DNA of 64,000 nucleotides from Leptoclinus maculatus (GCA_032191485.1 JAVDOI010000011.1:14986617-15050616); one strand, 5' to 3'. Counted from the first letter of the stretch, positions 25,941 to 40,256 are shown. The notes: generated by a model from the sequence alone, not told the origin. A program made the numbers and translations.

Positions 25941-26889
25941 TGCACTCATGTACATGCACACACATACACACACTCACACACAGACATGCTTTTGCAAGCA
26001 TACATAAGCTGGGTTCAGTGTTTTACTTGAGGTTTCTGGGTTGTTTAAAATAATCTTGTTTTGTGCCGCCTTGGTGCATTATTGACTTGAGAGGCTTTAT
26101 TGTCATCTTGTTTTTTTGTTATGAAATTTTAATGCGGACCCTCATAATTAGGGTGGCTGTATTTGATGCAGCTACCAGCCTTATCGCTTGCTGTTGTGCA
26201 TTCACTGTTGCTGGTGGTATGCGCAGGGCTAGTGATGCAATACAATAAATAGCACACGGTTAGAATAGTACCAATTGTCTCTGTCAATAACATGTCAGAT
26301 GAAATGTCTCTGGAGCTTAAGGGCAATTTGGCGAGGGTTGGTGCCTGTGTCTTTAGTGCTCTTGAGGCAGCGGGCTTCATAGCTAAAAGCACACTCCCCT
26401 GCAGTGGAATTACATAGTGCCAGCAAAAACCCAGAGCTTTTATCAGCTGTCATTCACACAGGAGAAGCTGTATACTGGCAGCAAGGCCACCATGGCATGC
26501 CACAGGACAAAAGCCTAATACTGGGCTGTAATTGTTGGGGAAGAGGGCATCTAACGAGGTCAGAGAGGTGTTGTGGTAAAGTTAATGCACTGTTCCAATG
26601 ACAAAACCACACTGTGGCCTTGATTTGAATCAGCATGTGCACTTTCAAAGAAAACTTGATATTCTTGCATCGCTCACATCCGTTATATTATGTTGTTTAA
26701 TACATAAGATGTATGACTAGATCTGTGAATAGAACAGGTGTGAAATTATACAATATTAGCCTATGCATCCTGATTAAAGCAATAAAGTGATTTTTATTAA
26801 TAAAACTGACAGCTATGTATAAATTACAAAAAGAATCCTCATACCTCAATGCGGTACAGTAAGCATTTACAGTAGTATAGCTAATTATG

Positions 26890-27215
26890 TTTAGGCAATT
26901 AATCAATCAGTTGAACAACAGGAAAGTAATCAGCAACAATTTTGTTAATTAATGAATTAATTTGTTTTTAGCAAAAAGGCCAAAATGTTTTCAGCTTTGT
27001 TGTGGTTGATGGTCAGTGTGCTAAACCCCTTCCATTAGGGCACGATGATTTTGTTGTTTTATATGAAAATTACCTGAATACCTTTTGGTTTTGGACTGTT
27101 AGAATCTTTCACTATTTTCTGGCAATTTATAAAGCAGCTGATTAATCAATTAATCAAGAAAATACTTGTCTGATTGGTTGATAACGGAAACAATTGTTAG
27201 TTGTATAAATGCTTT
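26890..27215. repeat. ATTAAT-rich dispersed repeat, third copy
   Basis: The left side reads TTAGGCAATTAATCAATCAG and the right side has TCACTATTTTCTGGCAATTT, GATTAATCAATTAATCAAG and CAATTGTTAGTTGTA. These are the characteristic blocks of the same family as 7545-7637 and 15180-15510. AT-rich and non-coding. Confidence 0.6.
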
Positions 27216-27326
27216 TTTTCTTTTGGTTCTGTGTTTTGAATTATAGCATTAATATCTGTTTTATTACCTTTAATATTAATATCAGCTACTTCTTGTAAGA
27301 TAAAAAAATGTCAATCAACGTGCTGT

Positions 27327-27390
27327 AGGAAACACACATAACTTGTGTGCTACACATAACATAAGGAAACACACATAACTTGTGTGCTAC
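27327..27390. repeat. 27 bp perfect direct repeat, two copies
   Basis: The unit AGGAAACACACATAACTTGT (first 20 bases) occurs at 27327-27353 and again at 27364-27390, identical over 27 bp with a 10 bp spacer. It is a young local duplication. A methionine codon-bearing frame begins just after it, but there is no support for a gene. Confidence 0.9.
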
Positions 27391-27916
27391 TTTATAGCTG
27401 CAAAATCACATGTTGAATTTGTTCTTTCCGTCAGAAACACCAGTGAGCTTGACTCCAGGTCGTGTTGCAGCACTCGTCAGCTGGAGGTTGGAGAGGAGTT
27501 AAGACAGTGTCACATGTCAAGTGACTGCCCGAGATGTGTACAAATTATTACTGGTCTTGGTCACAAAGCAATTTCATTGAAGAGCCAAGTCAATTGGACC
27601 TTTAATGTATATTTTACAGAGACTTTTCAGTTCTTCAATCCTCGTTCACAAACCTTTTTAGAACCAAGAGGCAGAGAGGTGTAATACACCGAAACTTGAG
27701 TTTGACAGTTTGAGAGAGTGAACTCACGCTCCACCTGCGTTTGACCACTTCAGCGTGCTGACATCCTTTGTCGTCGCTATTCACAGGTCAGCCGTTCCAT
27801 AAATACCACAGCTCAATTTGATAAACATACCACCATTGTGCCTCATTTTCACCACAAAGTCAACACCGTGCGGAGTAACTGTGTAGACATTCTATATTTG
27901 GTCACCATATGAAAAG

Positions 27917-28258
27917 TCAAAGGAACAGTGTGTAGAATTTAGGGGGGGGGGGCTATTAGCAGAAATGTATCCATAACTGTGTATTCACCTGAACTTAAGA
28001 ATCGTTGTGTTTTCGTTAGCTTAGAATTGAGCCGTTTATACTTACATACGTACCGGTGCACTGCCATGATTCTACTGTAGCCCAGAACGAAAACAAACAA
28101 ACACTGACTCTAGAGAGAACGTTTGTATGTTACCTGAAGGCCACCGTAGTTCTTCAACGCGCTTGGAAGGGAAGGAGTGAGCGGAGGGGTATTAACTTGG
28201 ATGCGATCTGCAACTTAACCACTAGATGGTACTAAATCATACACGCTGGTGCTTTTAA
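27917..28258. mobile_element. MITE-like element with GGAACAGTGTGTAGAATTTA end
   Basis: The left end is AAAGGAACAGTGTGTAGAAT (from 27919) and the right end is the diverged complement ACTAAATCATACACGCTGGT (to about 28250). Inside are blocks I recognise from a very common percomorph repeat: GAATCGTTGTGTTTTCGTTA, CTACTGTAGCCCAGAACG, TTACCTGAAGGCCACCGTAG and ACCACTAGATGGTACTAAAT. A G-run of about 12 follows the left end. It has no coding capacity and is non-autonomous. Confidence 0.7.
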
Positions 28259-31200
28259 TACAACAAACTAAATGAATATAGTGAATGCAACAATCATTGA
28301 TATAGACTGAGGAGAGCAGTTTGTTTTGTATTCATTCTGTAGTAGTGATATAGGAATCCTAAACTATTGTCATTATGTGCTTGAAACTCATGTTAATCCT
28401 TTCACACCAAAGCCAAGCAAGTGTTAAGTGTCAAGCCCAGTTTGGGAGAAACATCATGGACGTTTGGACTGATGGCAAATGTGGGTTTATACCAGGTCAC
28501 TAATGCATCACTGAATGTACTGTAGAGGTATTGTACTGCTGCAACAATAGAACGCTCTGGTTATACACCCAGAATGTCATTTTACTGCTGTTTTATTAAG
28601 CTCAGGTTTTTTTTTAGGCCAGAGGTGAATTTAAATCGACATGCTAATATTAACATTGGTTACGGTCAAGGTTTCTGACTTTGCAACATCAAATGGAGAC
28701 ACACTCAAGGTCTGTGGGATATTTTTATGGATGTATTTTTTCTCTTGGTTTTCCTCATAAATATTCATGATCAAGGGGCGGGCCTACAGGTCAGTGCGGG
28801 ATGTGAGGCTCTTCTGTCAGATCACTTAGAAAGGAATCCAAGAATCAGATCAAAAACACTGTAAATATTCATTCATCTTAAGTACAAACCGTTTTTTCTT
28901 GAACTGTTTCATTTATTCATAGGTTAATTGTAGGTACATAAATTCAGTTTTGAAAGGCCATACAGGATGCTCAAGCAAGAAGAAATCCCTAACTTAAACT
29001 AGTTTTTCCCTCCTAACAATCCTGTTTTCTTGAAATATACAAGTGCAAACTCTAGGTATCCATGGGTGTGGCCCAAGGACACAAGTATATATTGGTGACC
29101 GGAGCTCAGTACTGCACAGTTTGGATGCAACAGGACGATCAAAAGCAGGCTGTAGTTTCCCGATGAGCCCTGAACACAGTCCAGGTTGGCTTCTACTATA
29201 TGAAAACGAAGAAATACAGAGCATCTTAAATATACATCAAAGGAGAGATGATGTTTCTTTCCGTGCCTAACGATGTACACTAAGCTATTTTCAAAGAGAG
29301 GGATGCCTGCACAGTTTTCTCTTTGTTTGCTGGTGTACTTGGGTCCCCATTAGATGCAGTATCACACCTAGCTATTCTTCCTGGGATTTATATAAAAGTA
29401 TACAAAACAAATTGCATAATGACAATACAACACCGTGTCCTGTGTGAAAGCAATTGTCTTGTTTTACTACTGCAGTTTACATGATTACATTTCTGCTGTT
29501 CTCACAACAAAGCTGTTATGATGTTGGAAAATATTATGTAGGTTATCCATAAGAAAATGGTGTTTTGCACAGTATAAACTCGTGGAACAACTTCTGCTTC
29601 TTCTCTGGTGTGCGGAGAAGTGCGTAGATTTGTGTTTTAATTTTGAATGAGTTGCACAACGACAGATGATGTAATGCACACGCCGGTCCTGCTGCCAAAT
29701 TGATCTCATATATCAGCAGTTGAATGACTTGACCTCACCAGATTCTGCCAGAGATGCATTAAACATAGTGTTTTGATAAGCATGCACACGTATTCAAGGG
29801 ATTCTGGAGTTTGCATGTGTTCCTCTACCAACATATGCTATGATAACAGCTCTTTGGCCTTGTGTTAACAATAGTAAAATAATAGAGTAGGCAGAAAGTT
29901 GAACTGACTTGCTGTATATTTTAGTTGCTGATTGTTCTGAGTAACTAGTGATCATACTTGTATTGGATTCTGCTTTGTTGTGCGTCACATTTTCTGTGGC
30001 AGTAATTCAACACGCGCCTATCCACTGACGCCTCTTCTGAACACAACTTCATCCACGTTGTAACCGACTCGTGCCCAGTTTACATTTGAAATGTAATGTG
30101 GCATTTTTTTATTGTAATGATATGTTGCAAAATTAAGATGGCTTTGGTAAAATTACAAAGCCACACGTTCATTACTGTGATGCGATTATTCATTTCAATT
30201 ATTAGAGATTAACATTTCTGTAAACTGACTTTATCAGGATAAATACAATGTCCACATATCAACAAATAACCTAGGATGGAAGACATAACACATGAGGGTA
30301 GGGATCCACGAAATAGAAATAGGCTATATGTCTACACATATAATGCTTCAATTTAATATTTAAGACCAGATAAATCAACAAATAAAATACATTTTGGTGG
30401 ATTTCTTTCCAAATGTGTTTTCTGTTCACCTTTATCCTGCATTTCTCTTCATTTAGCGTGTTGTTTTCTTCATATGTGGATATTGTTGTTTCAGGCTGTT
30501 CTTGGATTGGCCTCTGAAGTTGATTTCTCTGATGTTAAACACCTGTTTAGTCAGTATGAATTCCAGTCAGGTAACTGTTTTCCAGAAGTGTTGATCTCTT
30601 TTTGGATGTCAGTCTATCTAGAGATTAACAAAGTCAAACTGCCTGACAGAAGGAGAACTCGCCGACAGCAGTGTTTCTACCAGTGCGATGTGCATAAGAC
30701 AGACTCAATACTTCTGCTTTTACTACGAAAAAACAGTGTACAGAATTTGTACCTTTTACCACTGCGCAAAACATTGCTGTTTAATTGTCAGCCCCAGCAA
30801 CAAGAGTTCTTGTAGGGTACAGCCGATTCGAAAGTAGCTCAAGACAAAAGTAAAGCAGCGATTCTTCTCCCCGCCCATATGAGTATGATGTGTGTAACCG
30901 CGTCAGCACGTACACCGTGTAACACTTATCAGAACCACAAAAAAATAGCTTGCTCAATTACTTGCTTGCTCTATTACTAATAAATAGAATATATTATTGT
31001 CAATAAAGTTGTGTGAATATGAAATTGAATCACTATTATATTGTTGAATTTTTAAACAGTTCTACTGTTCATAAGGTTGTTGTAAAACCTTTTAAATAAT
31101 TGAAAATTTAAATTGAAAATGAAATATGATATATGATAGGACATCATTTTTTACAATTTCATATTAACAAAGGATATTGTTTGACAATTTTAATAAAAAC

Positions 31201-33494
31201 AAGAATAAACAATTCAAGTTTATACCATTGTGTGACTTTTGACCCGACTGACTGGGGCGAATGCAACATCAATTCAACAACAATGTGGTTCTGACTCCCA
31301 AATGACGTTTGGTACTTTTGTACCGGCTCTCCACTCGTTTTCTGACACTGTACCACCGTCAATACTCCCTGAATATATTCAAAATGCAAATATTAGTAAG
31401 ACCGTCTGTATTAATGTGCTCATTATAACCCAGTTCAAGATCAAGGTTCAATTAAAGCTTCCTAACAGTAATGTTCCCCAGTAACCTGAGTTTACATGGT
31501 TTTTGATCAGGTTTGTTGTTGGAAGGGTTTGTTGCAGCCTGCAGAAAATATCTTATTGTTGCCTCAAATTAAGAGAAGGAAAAAAGGATGGTCACTGTTG
31601 TGTATTGTTTTGCTGTGTAAGTGAGACACTTTTCCATGATCAGAATCAGAACATAGACAGAAGTTAGACTAAGCTCTATACGTGCCACAGTAATTCACAA
31701 GATTGACATGTAATCCACGTTAATCTGGTTATTTCTACCTTAATTTGACTAACATGAGCCTGGATGTTTACATGACATTTGAGATAATTGTAGTATCACC
31801 TTAATCTGGTTGAAATGATCATGGAAGGAGGCAAAGGAGGAGGCAATTACCTACTGCCCTACATTTGAACATAAGAATAAAGCAAACCTAACAAAAAAAC
31901 ATGCTGGAAAACGTACTCTGAAGGGCTGATGACAAAAAAAAAGGTTGCTGTGACGAAAAAATGTGAGCCTTCTCTTTGAATTTCTCTACCCTGGCTGTTT
32001 TCTTGTTGTTGTACGGGCTCATCAACAACAGTGCCATTCTGTTGGAGGAACTATTTGGGATATGAGAGTCTGTCTGTGCTGTTACTGGGGGAGAGTCTCT
32101 GAATGGCTGCCCTGGGCATTGAGCAGAACAAGACACAGAGTGAGCTGAAGCAAGCAGCTCTGGAGAAACAGCAACACTCTGTTATTCAGCCCTTGGCCTG
32201 TGCTCCAGAACATTGTGTGTACATCTGTAATCTTACCTACCCCCTGGGCTCACAGAGACACCCCCCCCCCCCTCTCTCACCACCATGTTCTCTCTGCCTC
32301 TCATTCGCTCTCAGCCCTCATGTCTATACACTTTCTCTCCTCCTCGCTCAGTTGCTCTCATCATCGCGTCATTCCCTTTTTTCTCTTACACAAAGATATA
32401 GTCAAGCAAATACACCCACGCACTTTCTCACATTGACACCCATACACAAACACACCGAGGGCCTTGAAGATACACCCATGTGTGAAGATCACACTGTCTT
32501 AATGTGTCAGAGCCACTACAGCCTGCTCAAATATTCTATTAATTAAAATGCAACAATGACGTAAAAGAAAAATAAGTCTTTCCATTTTGGGGTCGTCTTT
32601 TCAGTTCACTGCTATGCGAGACTCGCCCTGAGACTTCATGTATGTATGCGTGTGCGTGTTGAGAAAGCAAACGTTTTTTAACTGAAATTGAAGCTGGAGC
32701 TGTGAGTGTTTAAATATACATGAAGAAGAGGGCTACATGAATGTGATCCTGTGTCCTGGATGGCGAGCAGTTATGAGCTGTGTCATGTGTCGGCGCTTTC
32801 GACTGCTCTGTGCAGGGCTTTCATCAGCCTCTGTCACTGAGATGTCCCCCCCGTCCCCCCCCCCCCACCCTCCCTCCCTACTCCCAGCTCCACTTCACAC
32901 AGTGCAATAAAGCATTCATACTCCCTTCTCTGTTGCCCCGGCTGTTCTGCCGCACCACTACACGTAAAAGTCTAAAAGCTTGCTACTGTTGTGTCAGTGA
33001 GCATGTGCAGCTCTCTGATGTGCATCAACGTTGTATTGCCCCATAGATACATCAACCAGTTACATGTATATTTCGAACATCTTTTAATCCTTTGTCTCTT
33101 CTCTGACACTTCAGCTTGTACAAGGTGATCGCCTTGTTGCAACAAGGATATCTTCCATGTGATATATTGTCGTCGTCTGCTGGCTAATATGTTTCCTTGG
33201 TGATTTGATGTAGCCGTCATGCTCCGGGTTGACGTTACCATGAGATCACGCCTGCACAAATCTTTAGTATTTTCATTGCATTATGCGCATACCAAGTGTG
33301 AACTATTTTTCAGGTTTTATGGTTTATATGTTTATATTTCTAATGTGAGGCCTTATAACAACACATCTTTTAAGCTCTCACAAAAGTTCAAAACAACAAT
33401 GTATTTTTCCTCTCGCGTCTTTTCCCAGACAGCAGCAGCTTTCCCAAATGAATTTGAATGCCATGCTTTTAGCGCCAGGGTTGTTTGATTATCT

Positions 33495-33515
33495 AGAGAG
33501 AGAGAGAGAGAGAGC
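33495..33515. repeat. Short (GA)n tract
   Basis: A pure AG/GA dinucleotide run of about 20 bp in the nexmif intron. No other feature is associated with it. Confidence 0.9.
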
Positions 33516-36292
33516 TGTGCTGGATTCCATTCCTTTCATCATGCTTTAACCAGTGTGAGCTGGCTCCCTTGTCATATTTCATGAGAGGTGATTTCAGTGC
33601 CTCTCCTTTATGCAGATGATCTGGGCTGCCCCTCCCCAGTATAGTCTTCAAGAGGTGGATATTGGTTTTGACAAGAGAGCTAACCCCGCTACCTTCGCTC
33701 TCACCGGGCTGTCGTCCTGACTGCTTCACCGGGCTGGATATGCTGGGCCTTATGCTAATGCAAATTACTCTTATTGAAGAGGAAGATGCCGGATGCATCT
33801 ACAGGTGTTTTCAGAATGAGGCTCAGTGGCAGGAATATTAAACCTCATTGAACCTTCACACTCCCACACGGATGAGAGTGAGATTTATATGCTGCCACTG
33901 AGCCATATATGCTCTTTATATGCAGTAATATTGTATTCATTCAAATATATGGATTACAGGTTGGCGCAGAGCCTTTCTATGGTGATCATGCGCTGCCATT
34001 TCCTTTCATTAATAAGTGTTCATGCTGCCTTTGCCCATTGCCACTGAATGTGTGCACGTAGACCCTGCAGGGCTTTCTCCTGTAGCCTCTGGTAAGCTGC
34101 ACACCTCCGTCCCCACACAGAAGGCATCGCTGGCAGTATATAATTGTGGTGAATAGGCAATGTTAATGGCGGTATTTCTGGTCCTAGTTCAGCTCTGCTG
34201 TAGTTTCAGCATGAATAAAGCCACATATACAAACCATTACCAAAATGCATGCAAATCTACTTTAGAACTCTTTGCTACGAGACTGAAGTTAAGGTGAAAG
34301 AAGTCACAGCACTCACAGAAGAGGGTGATCATGTTTCTGTGTCGTCGCCGAAGCTGGAACTATAAAGTCACTATGATAATCATGTGTGTCCTTTCGCTCT
34401 CCCTCTATCCTCTTTTACAAACTAAGAGGGCTTTGCATGATTGCCTACATGAGTGTTTCCCCTTAACTCTGCATTGCTTTTGTCCACTCGTCCCTCCTTC
34501 ATCTGGGTAATTGTATGCATGACGTTTCAACTGTAAATCCCAGCTGTTGGCAGGTTGTCTGCTCCTGCAGTGCCGGGTATTCTGGTAAGCCATTGGCTGA
34601 AGGCTATTGGTTTTTCTTAAGCTGGCAAACATCATGAAAGATAACACAAAGAGGAGCTAGGTAGTTTTTATTTCCTCCTTCGCCAGTCGAATAGATTGGA
34701 AAAAAAAAGCAAGCTGCATTTGTCTCTCCTCTCTCCCCGCTGAAACAGATAGAGTAGCTGTGTGGAATAAAGGAGATGCTTCTCTCTCTATCACACTCCA
34801 TCAGCATTATTTACCAGACCTGCCAGTTGCTTTGTACAGCACCTCTCTCTGCCAAGTAGGCGACTGGCGCACGACCAGGGGCTAGTGACAACAGGCTACA
34901 GTGGAAAGCAAGGAGAGCTGTGTGGACGAGCCAAGTCTATTCATTCCCCTAGGCCGCTGAGTGAAGCACAGAACTCTATCTGCTCTCACTGAGGAGAACA
35001 TAACACTTTATGGATTTATTTTATCATACGCTATGCTCGAAAATGATCATAAACCCGGCCTATCTTTTTGAATCGGAGTAGAAATGCCAGAGAGAGTGCA
35101 GTGTTGCAACACTGATATGGTTATTCACAGCCATTATAAACCTATTTGTTAACCCTGAGCTGAAGTTAAAAGGCGCTGAATAACCGCAAGGCTTTGAGCG
35201 TGCTACGTGTATGTAGCCTACTGAACTGGAGGTGAATCACACGTGTCAGAGAGGCTGTAATAAATGAGTGGTTCGTTTGTCATCCCCAGCCACACTCCCA
35301 TCAGCCCCCCCTCACAGAACCTATGGAAACATCAGCACTCTGGGCTTGGAAACAGAAAAGTGATTTTTTTTTTTTCCACTGTGTGTCACAGATGGTGGGA
35401 AAGCCTTTGTAATGCTAATATAATATCACACTGTGTTGGCCTAGCTCTGCAGTTCGCTCTGTGTGCCAAGCAGCCTGGCTGGGGAGTGATTTACCAGTAA
35501 GGAGAGAAAAAGACCTCCCTCGGTTTACACTGAAAGGCTGCGTGGTTGGCGGGTCCCGCCGCTCGGCATGCTGCGCCCGGGCACGCCTTTACTTTATTGA
35601 TTCCGTGGTCCGTCCAGTGCTATGTACTGTTAATTAACTCTGTCTCCGAGTGTTCGTCACATCGTGTGTGCTTATTAAGAAGGATATTACTAAGAGGGGC
35701 TTGGCATTAAAAACAGCAGGCGGGATATTGTAGATGATTTTCAGAAACCACGGCAAAAGAGCTGCGAATTTAGACAAAAAGAAAGAAAACCTGCTCACGA
35801 TAACATGAATACACAAATGTGCTCAAATAAAATATGGTTTCCTTGTCCTATAAAAAGCAAGTGTTTCGAGTAAAAGATGCCTTGCTCTCTTAAATGAGGC
35901 CTCTAACTACCAATGTTATGCCACCTCCCAACAAACGAGCCAATGGCAGGCCACTTCCTCCAGTGTTAACCAATGACTTTGGGCCTCCTTCCATGGCAGC
36001 GAGTCAGCTGCCGGAGAGGAGGAGAGACGGAGGCATTGATGTCTTTCTCTAGCTGCGCTACGTCACATTGTTGTCTATACGATTTCCAGCCCTCATCCCT
36101 GGTATTTGAATCACAAGGGGGAGCGTTTCATATCCTTGCTGCGAGAAGAAGGGTGATCTTGTCTATCTGAAAGAGCATGCTGGATTAAGGGGGTTATTTC
36201 CCCAGAGGGGGGGATATGAGAGTGAGTGTCACTCAGGCAGCACTCACTCTCACACTGCCTCTGCATGTTGCCAGGGAGCCCCGGCTTTAACT

Positions 36293-36350
36293 CCCCCCCC
36301 CCCCCCCCCCCCCACCCACAACACACAAACACACACACACACACACACAC
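36293..36350. repeat. C21 homopolymer followed by (CA)n
   Basis: Twenty-one consecutive C are followed by CCACAACACA and a CA run to about 36350. Open frames on the minus strand reading Gly or Cys-Val repeats across it are artefacts. Confidence 0.95.
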
Positions 36351-36612
36351 TTTCCTCTCCTTCCTCATGTAATCCTTGGCTTTTTGCTTTCCCTTCCCTC
36401 CTCTTCCTCTGTCTCGTACACATCCTCTTCCTCATCGTCGCTAGCATCTCGTCTTTCCCTGCTGTTTCATTGCCGCCCTACGGGGAATGGAGAATTGCGT
36501 GTTTCGGAGGATGGTTGTTATTCCAATCACACCTCCGATGCAGCGAGGGTCCAGTAAAGTACAGAATAATTGGCAGGTTCCAGCAGCTACAGACTGGCAT
36601 TCTATTCTAGTA

Positions 36613-36649
<37 letters not shown>

Positions 36650-37078
36650 CTGTGGCTGCTGTAGGTGCAGCATTCGGAGGTCATTTCATTAATTACTAGC
36701 TCTTGTGTTACGTGCATGTTCTCACATTCTGTTAGTCAGCCTGTGTAGTGATGTAGTGACAGTGACAAAAGAGCTTGCCACTGACAAAAACAGAAATATC
36801 AACCAAAGGACAAATGGCCACTGATGTATTAAAAAAAAAAATGAAACCAACATTTTCACAGTTTAGTTAAACCAGCCAATAACATATTGGGTGGTTGAAA
36901 TTTGGCTGCAGTTTTCTGTCAGTTAGTAATCTCACTCAATATTTAGCCCACCTCTGCGTCATAACTCACCAATATTGTTTATGTCTGTGTTTTAAATGTG
37001 ACTCTATTTTTCAGACAGTAGAGTAATGGAGCAGATGTTTGGTAAACACACACACCTATAATTAACTGAGGGTCACTC

Positions 37079-37098
37079 TGGTCAGAGGTCAGAGGTCG
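37079..37098 (+). promoter_or_regulatory. Triple DR1-type nuclear-receptor half-site cluster
   Basis: The sequence reads TGGTCA-G-AGGTCA-G-AGGTCG: three AGGTCA-like half-sites in the same orientation, each separated by one base. DR1 spacing is the classic arrangement for RXR homodimers, HNF4, COUP-TF and PPAR/RXR. It lies in the nexmif intron. Function is inference; short motifs arise by chance. Confidence 0.35.
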
Positions 37099-37714
37099 TA
37101 TGTGCTCATCCTCCCAGAGTCACTGACTGATAGGACTCCGGGGTTGACCACTAATACACATCAATGGAGTCAAGCAGGGCAGCTAATAATGCATGTGGGG
37201 TATCAGACTGGGGACAAGCGTCAGGGAAAATAAACTAGTGCTATCTGCTGGCAAACACATTGACCCGCAGACTTAATGGAACACATCTCCCATAGGTACA
37301 CTGCTCTATTGATTAGCAATTGATGGCAGTTGTAGCCAACACTGATATTGAGTGTGACTTTGCTTTCTTCCATCATCTCCGCTGTAGGCGCAGGTCTGTT
37401 CTTGTAGAGGTTGAATTAAAATAGGGACAGCGTGGCTCTGTGTCGCTACATGTGCTGTGCTTTTTTTCTTTTTCTTTTCCCAGCTGTGAATGGAGTCCAG
37501 CACCATAGCGACCATCATCGCTTTTTTGTCCTGATGCCCTTTCCCTGTGATCCAGTCGCACCTTTATGGGCTTCTCATTATGGAGGACTTTATATTTAGT
37601 TCTTACATGAACAGACGTGCACGGCATGCACACGGTAGACACACACTGTGTGTTCCATATCTCTCTACATACATAACCAGAGCAGCATGCTGCAAATGTT
37701 CATTTATAGTGAGG

Positions 37715-37716
<2 letters not shown>

Positions 37717-37797
<81 letters not shown>
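37717..37797. repeat. (CA)40 microsatellite
   Basis: An uninterrupted CA array of about 81 bp. It lies about 400 bp from a (GT)n array at 38195-38282 on the same strand, so the two are complementary. Confidence 0.97.
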
Positions 37798-37802
<5 letters not shown>

Positions 37803-38189
37803 AATGCTCACTTGTGAAGAGAAGAAAGGCAGTGGCCCCGAAAATTGCATAAATGTCAATTATTCTGAAGCTTATGTGCGAGAGGTAGAACAAAGTGGTG
37901 GTAATAAAAAATATTGATCACTTCAACCCATAATGTGTCTGACAGCCATTGTTGTAGCAGAAACAGGCATTGACAGAGTGCCTTTGCAGGCATGTAAACC
38001 TGCAGGACATTATGTAGCTGTATTAGCACCGATCACCGCAGTGTAATGGCCCCCGATCCCCTCAGCCTGATTTAGATTCAGAAAAGCAAACGAAGCGTAG
38101 CTCTAATAAATGCACCTGTTGGAAACATGATAATTGCATCTCTGATGGCTGACCTTTTTTCACTGTTGCAATAAAGATGAGTTGATGCA

Positions 38190-38194
<5 letters not shown>

Positions 38195-38282
<88 letters not shown>
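38195..38282. repeat. (GT)44 microsatellite
   Basis: An uninterrupted GT array of 88 bp, complementary to the CA array at 37717-37797. Translated frames (Cys-Val or Thr-His repeats) are artefacts. Confidence 0.97.
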
Positions 38283-38283
<1 letters not shown>

Positions 38284-39689
38284 AGTCAAGAGTTCAAAGG
38301 TGTGGTCATGATTGGTAGTTTTGGCTATGTGTTTCTGGGGGGTGGATGCATCTTCTGTATTTATCAGGAGTTACTCATACCTCAGCATGTTTTTAACTAT
38401 ATTGAGTGGGAGCACTGTGTACGTAATGAGTGTGTATGGGAATGCGTGTGTGTGTGTGTGTGTGTGAACTTGTATGCAGAGCCTCATTAAATACGCAATC
38501 GTTTCATAAGACTGACCCTTCAAGAGCAGTGGGTGGACCAAACATAGATTTGCTCAAATGAGCAAATGAATCTGTAATATGAAAGTTTATAGTGTGTAAA
38601 CCCATGTATGTGTGTGTGTGTGTGTGTAGTACATATGCATGTTTAAACCTACACTGCATTCCCAGTTTCTGTGATCAAATAATTTAGCTTTACATGCCCC
38701 TCCCATTCTTCCTCTGCACTGTGTGTTCTTGTGCGGGGCTTTGTTACATTAACCTCCGGCTAGTCGAGATGTTTTTTGTTATCGTGATCACATTAACTGG
38801 GTACTGGCGTGCATGTACCGTCAGAACATTGCTGTACATGGAAGCAAGATATATCCATAGTGAGGATGCCATTGCTTCTGTCTCATTAGCAGCAGTGCTG
38901 AGGCCCTGAGCTGCTTCTTGTGCCCCATTGGGACAGCTGATGAAGCTTGACGAAGTGACCTTTAGCAAACTAATCTACTTTTAACACCTTGCCTACTACC
39001 TGCCTTATTGCCATTCTTCTCTCTGTCATTCACCAGAGGGGCCCCATCCCCATTTAGACTCCATCACTTTTAAGATATAAGCAGGAGCCTTGTTTTCATT
39101 TATCATATGTACGAACGAAGCAGCATTGTAAACACATGCAGCAGCAGTCTCTGGTGGCATGCAGTGATGTATTGTAATCGTTTGTTTCTCTCCTCACTCT
39201 GGACCTTCCCTCTGCTTTTTTCTCTCCTGTCCTAATCTCTCTCTGTCCTCCTCCCTTGCTGCTGAAGAGCTCAGACTGTGCAGTAAAATAAATAAAACAG
39301 TCCAGTTATCAGCTAATATTAAATTATTTGAAGTTATATATAATTTAAAACACGTGTTTGTTTTCTTTACTCATTGAATATTGTGTCTGTATGTATAATT
39401 AAAACATTGAGAATAACTAATTTAACAATACATTTATCCGCCATCTCCCTCTGCTGTATATATTTCCATGATAATAAATACTTAATAACAAATGAGTAAC
39501 ATGCAAACACCTAGGTGTAACATCCTCATTATCCGGAGCGGTATTTCACAGTGTACTGATTAAATATATAAATGTACTGTTTTAAAATAACTTTAATCAT
39601 TTGAAATGAAATTCATTTTTAACGCACACAGTGTCTCAATTTGATGAACCTGTAATGGCTTCGCTCCATTTAATTACAATGGCTGACAC

Positions 39690-39850
39690 AATAACATGAA
39701 CATGTCTGAAATACACTTGAACAATATAATACAGTCTAATGCAATAGTTGTGAAGCCAAAGTAATAAACAGCTTGCAATATACAGTAATGCAATACAATA
39801 CAATTCAACAACAAGGCGTTAATGTTACTGTATTTTGTCCAGGGTGTTAC
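39690..39850. repeat. AATACAATACAAT-rich low-complexity segment
   Basis: Contains ACAGTAATGCAATACAATAC and related A/T-rich pentanucleotide-like units. It resembles a low-complexity dispersed repeat of fish. No terminal repeats were found. Confidence 0.35.
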
Positions 39851-40256
39851 TGTGTTATGCAATCCAATCCACTGACTGCCTCAAAACAAAATTAATCAGC
39901 ACATGTGTTGCAAAGGTAATTGGGATCAGTTTTGCATGGAATCATATTTTACAGATGTCCATGTTTTTCCACCCCTTGACTAAATTTGACCGTCATGGCT
40001 AATTTTGTGAAGAAACAATAAGTACTTAATTACTTGTCATATGTTGTAGCGAAGCACTTTGTCCTTAAAATATGCTATTTGCATGTGGAACCTTGAGCTA
40101 CATGCAGGTAGCTACATACAAGCTAACAAGCTAATGTCCAGTTGGACATCAGTAGCAGCTTGTGTTTTATTTATCTATGTATGTATCTAGTTCTATCTAC
40201 AGAGACCCAGAAATGAATGATCAAAATCATGCATAAAGTAGGCTATTACTTTAAAA

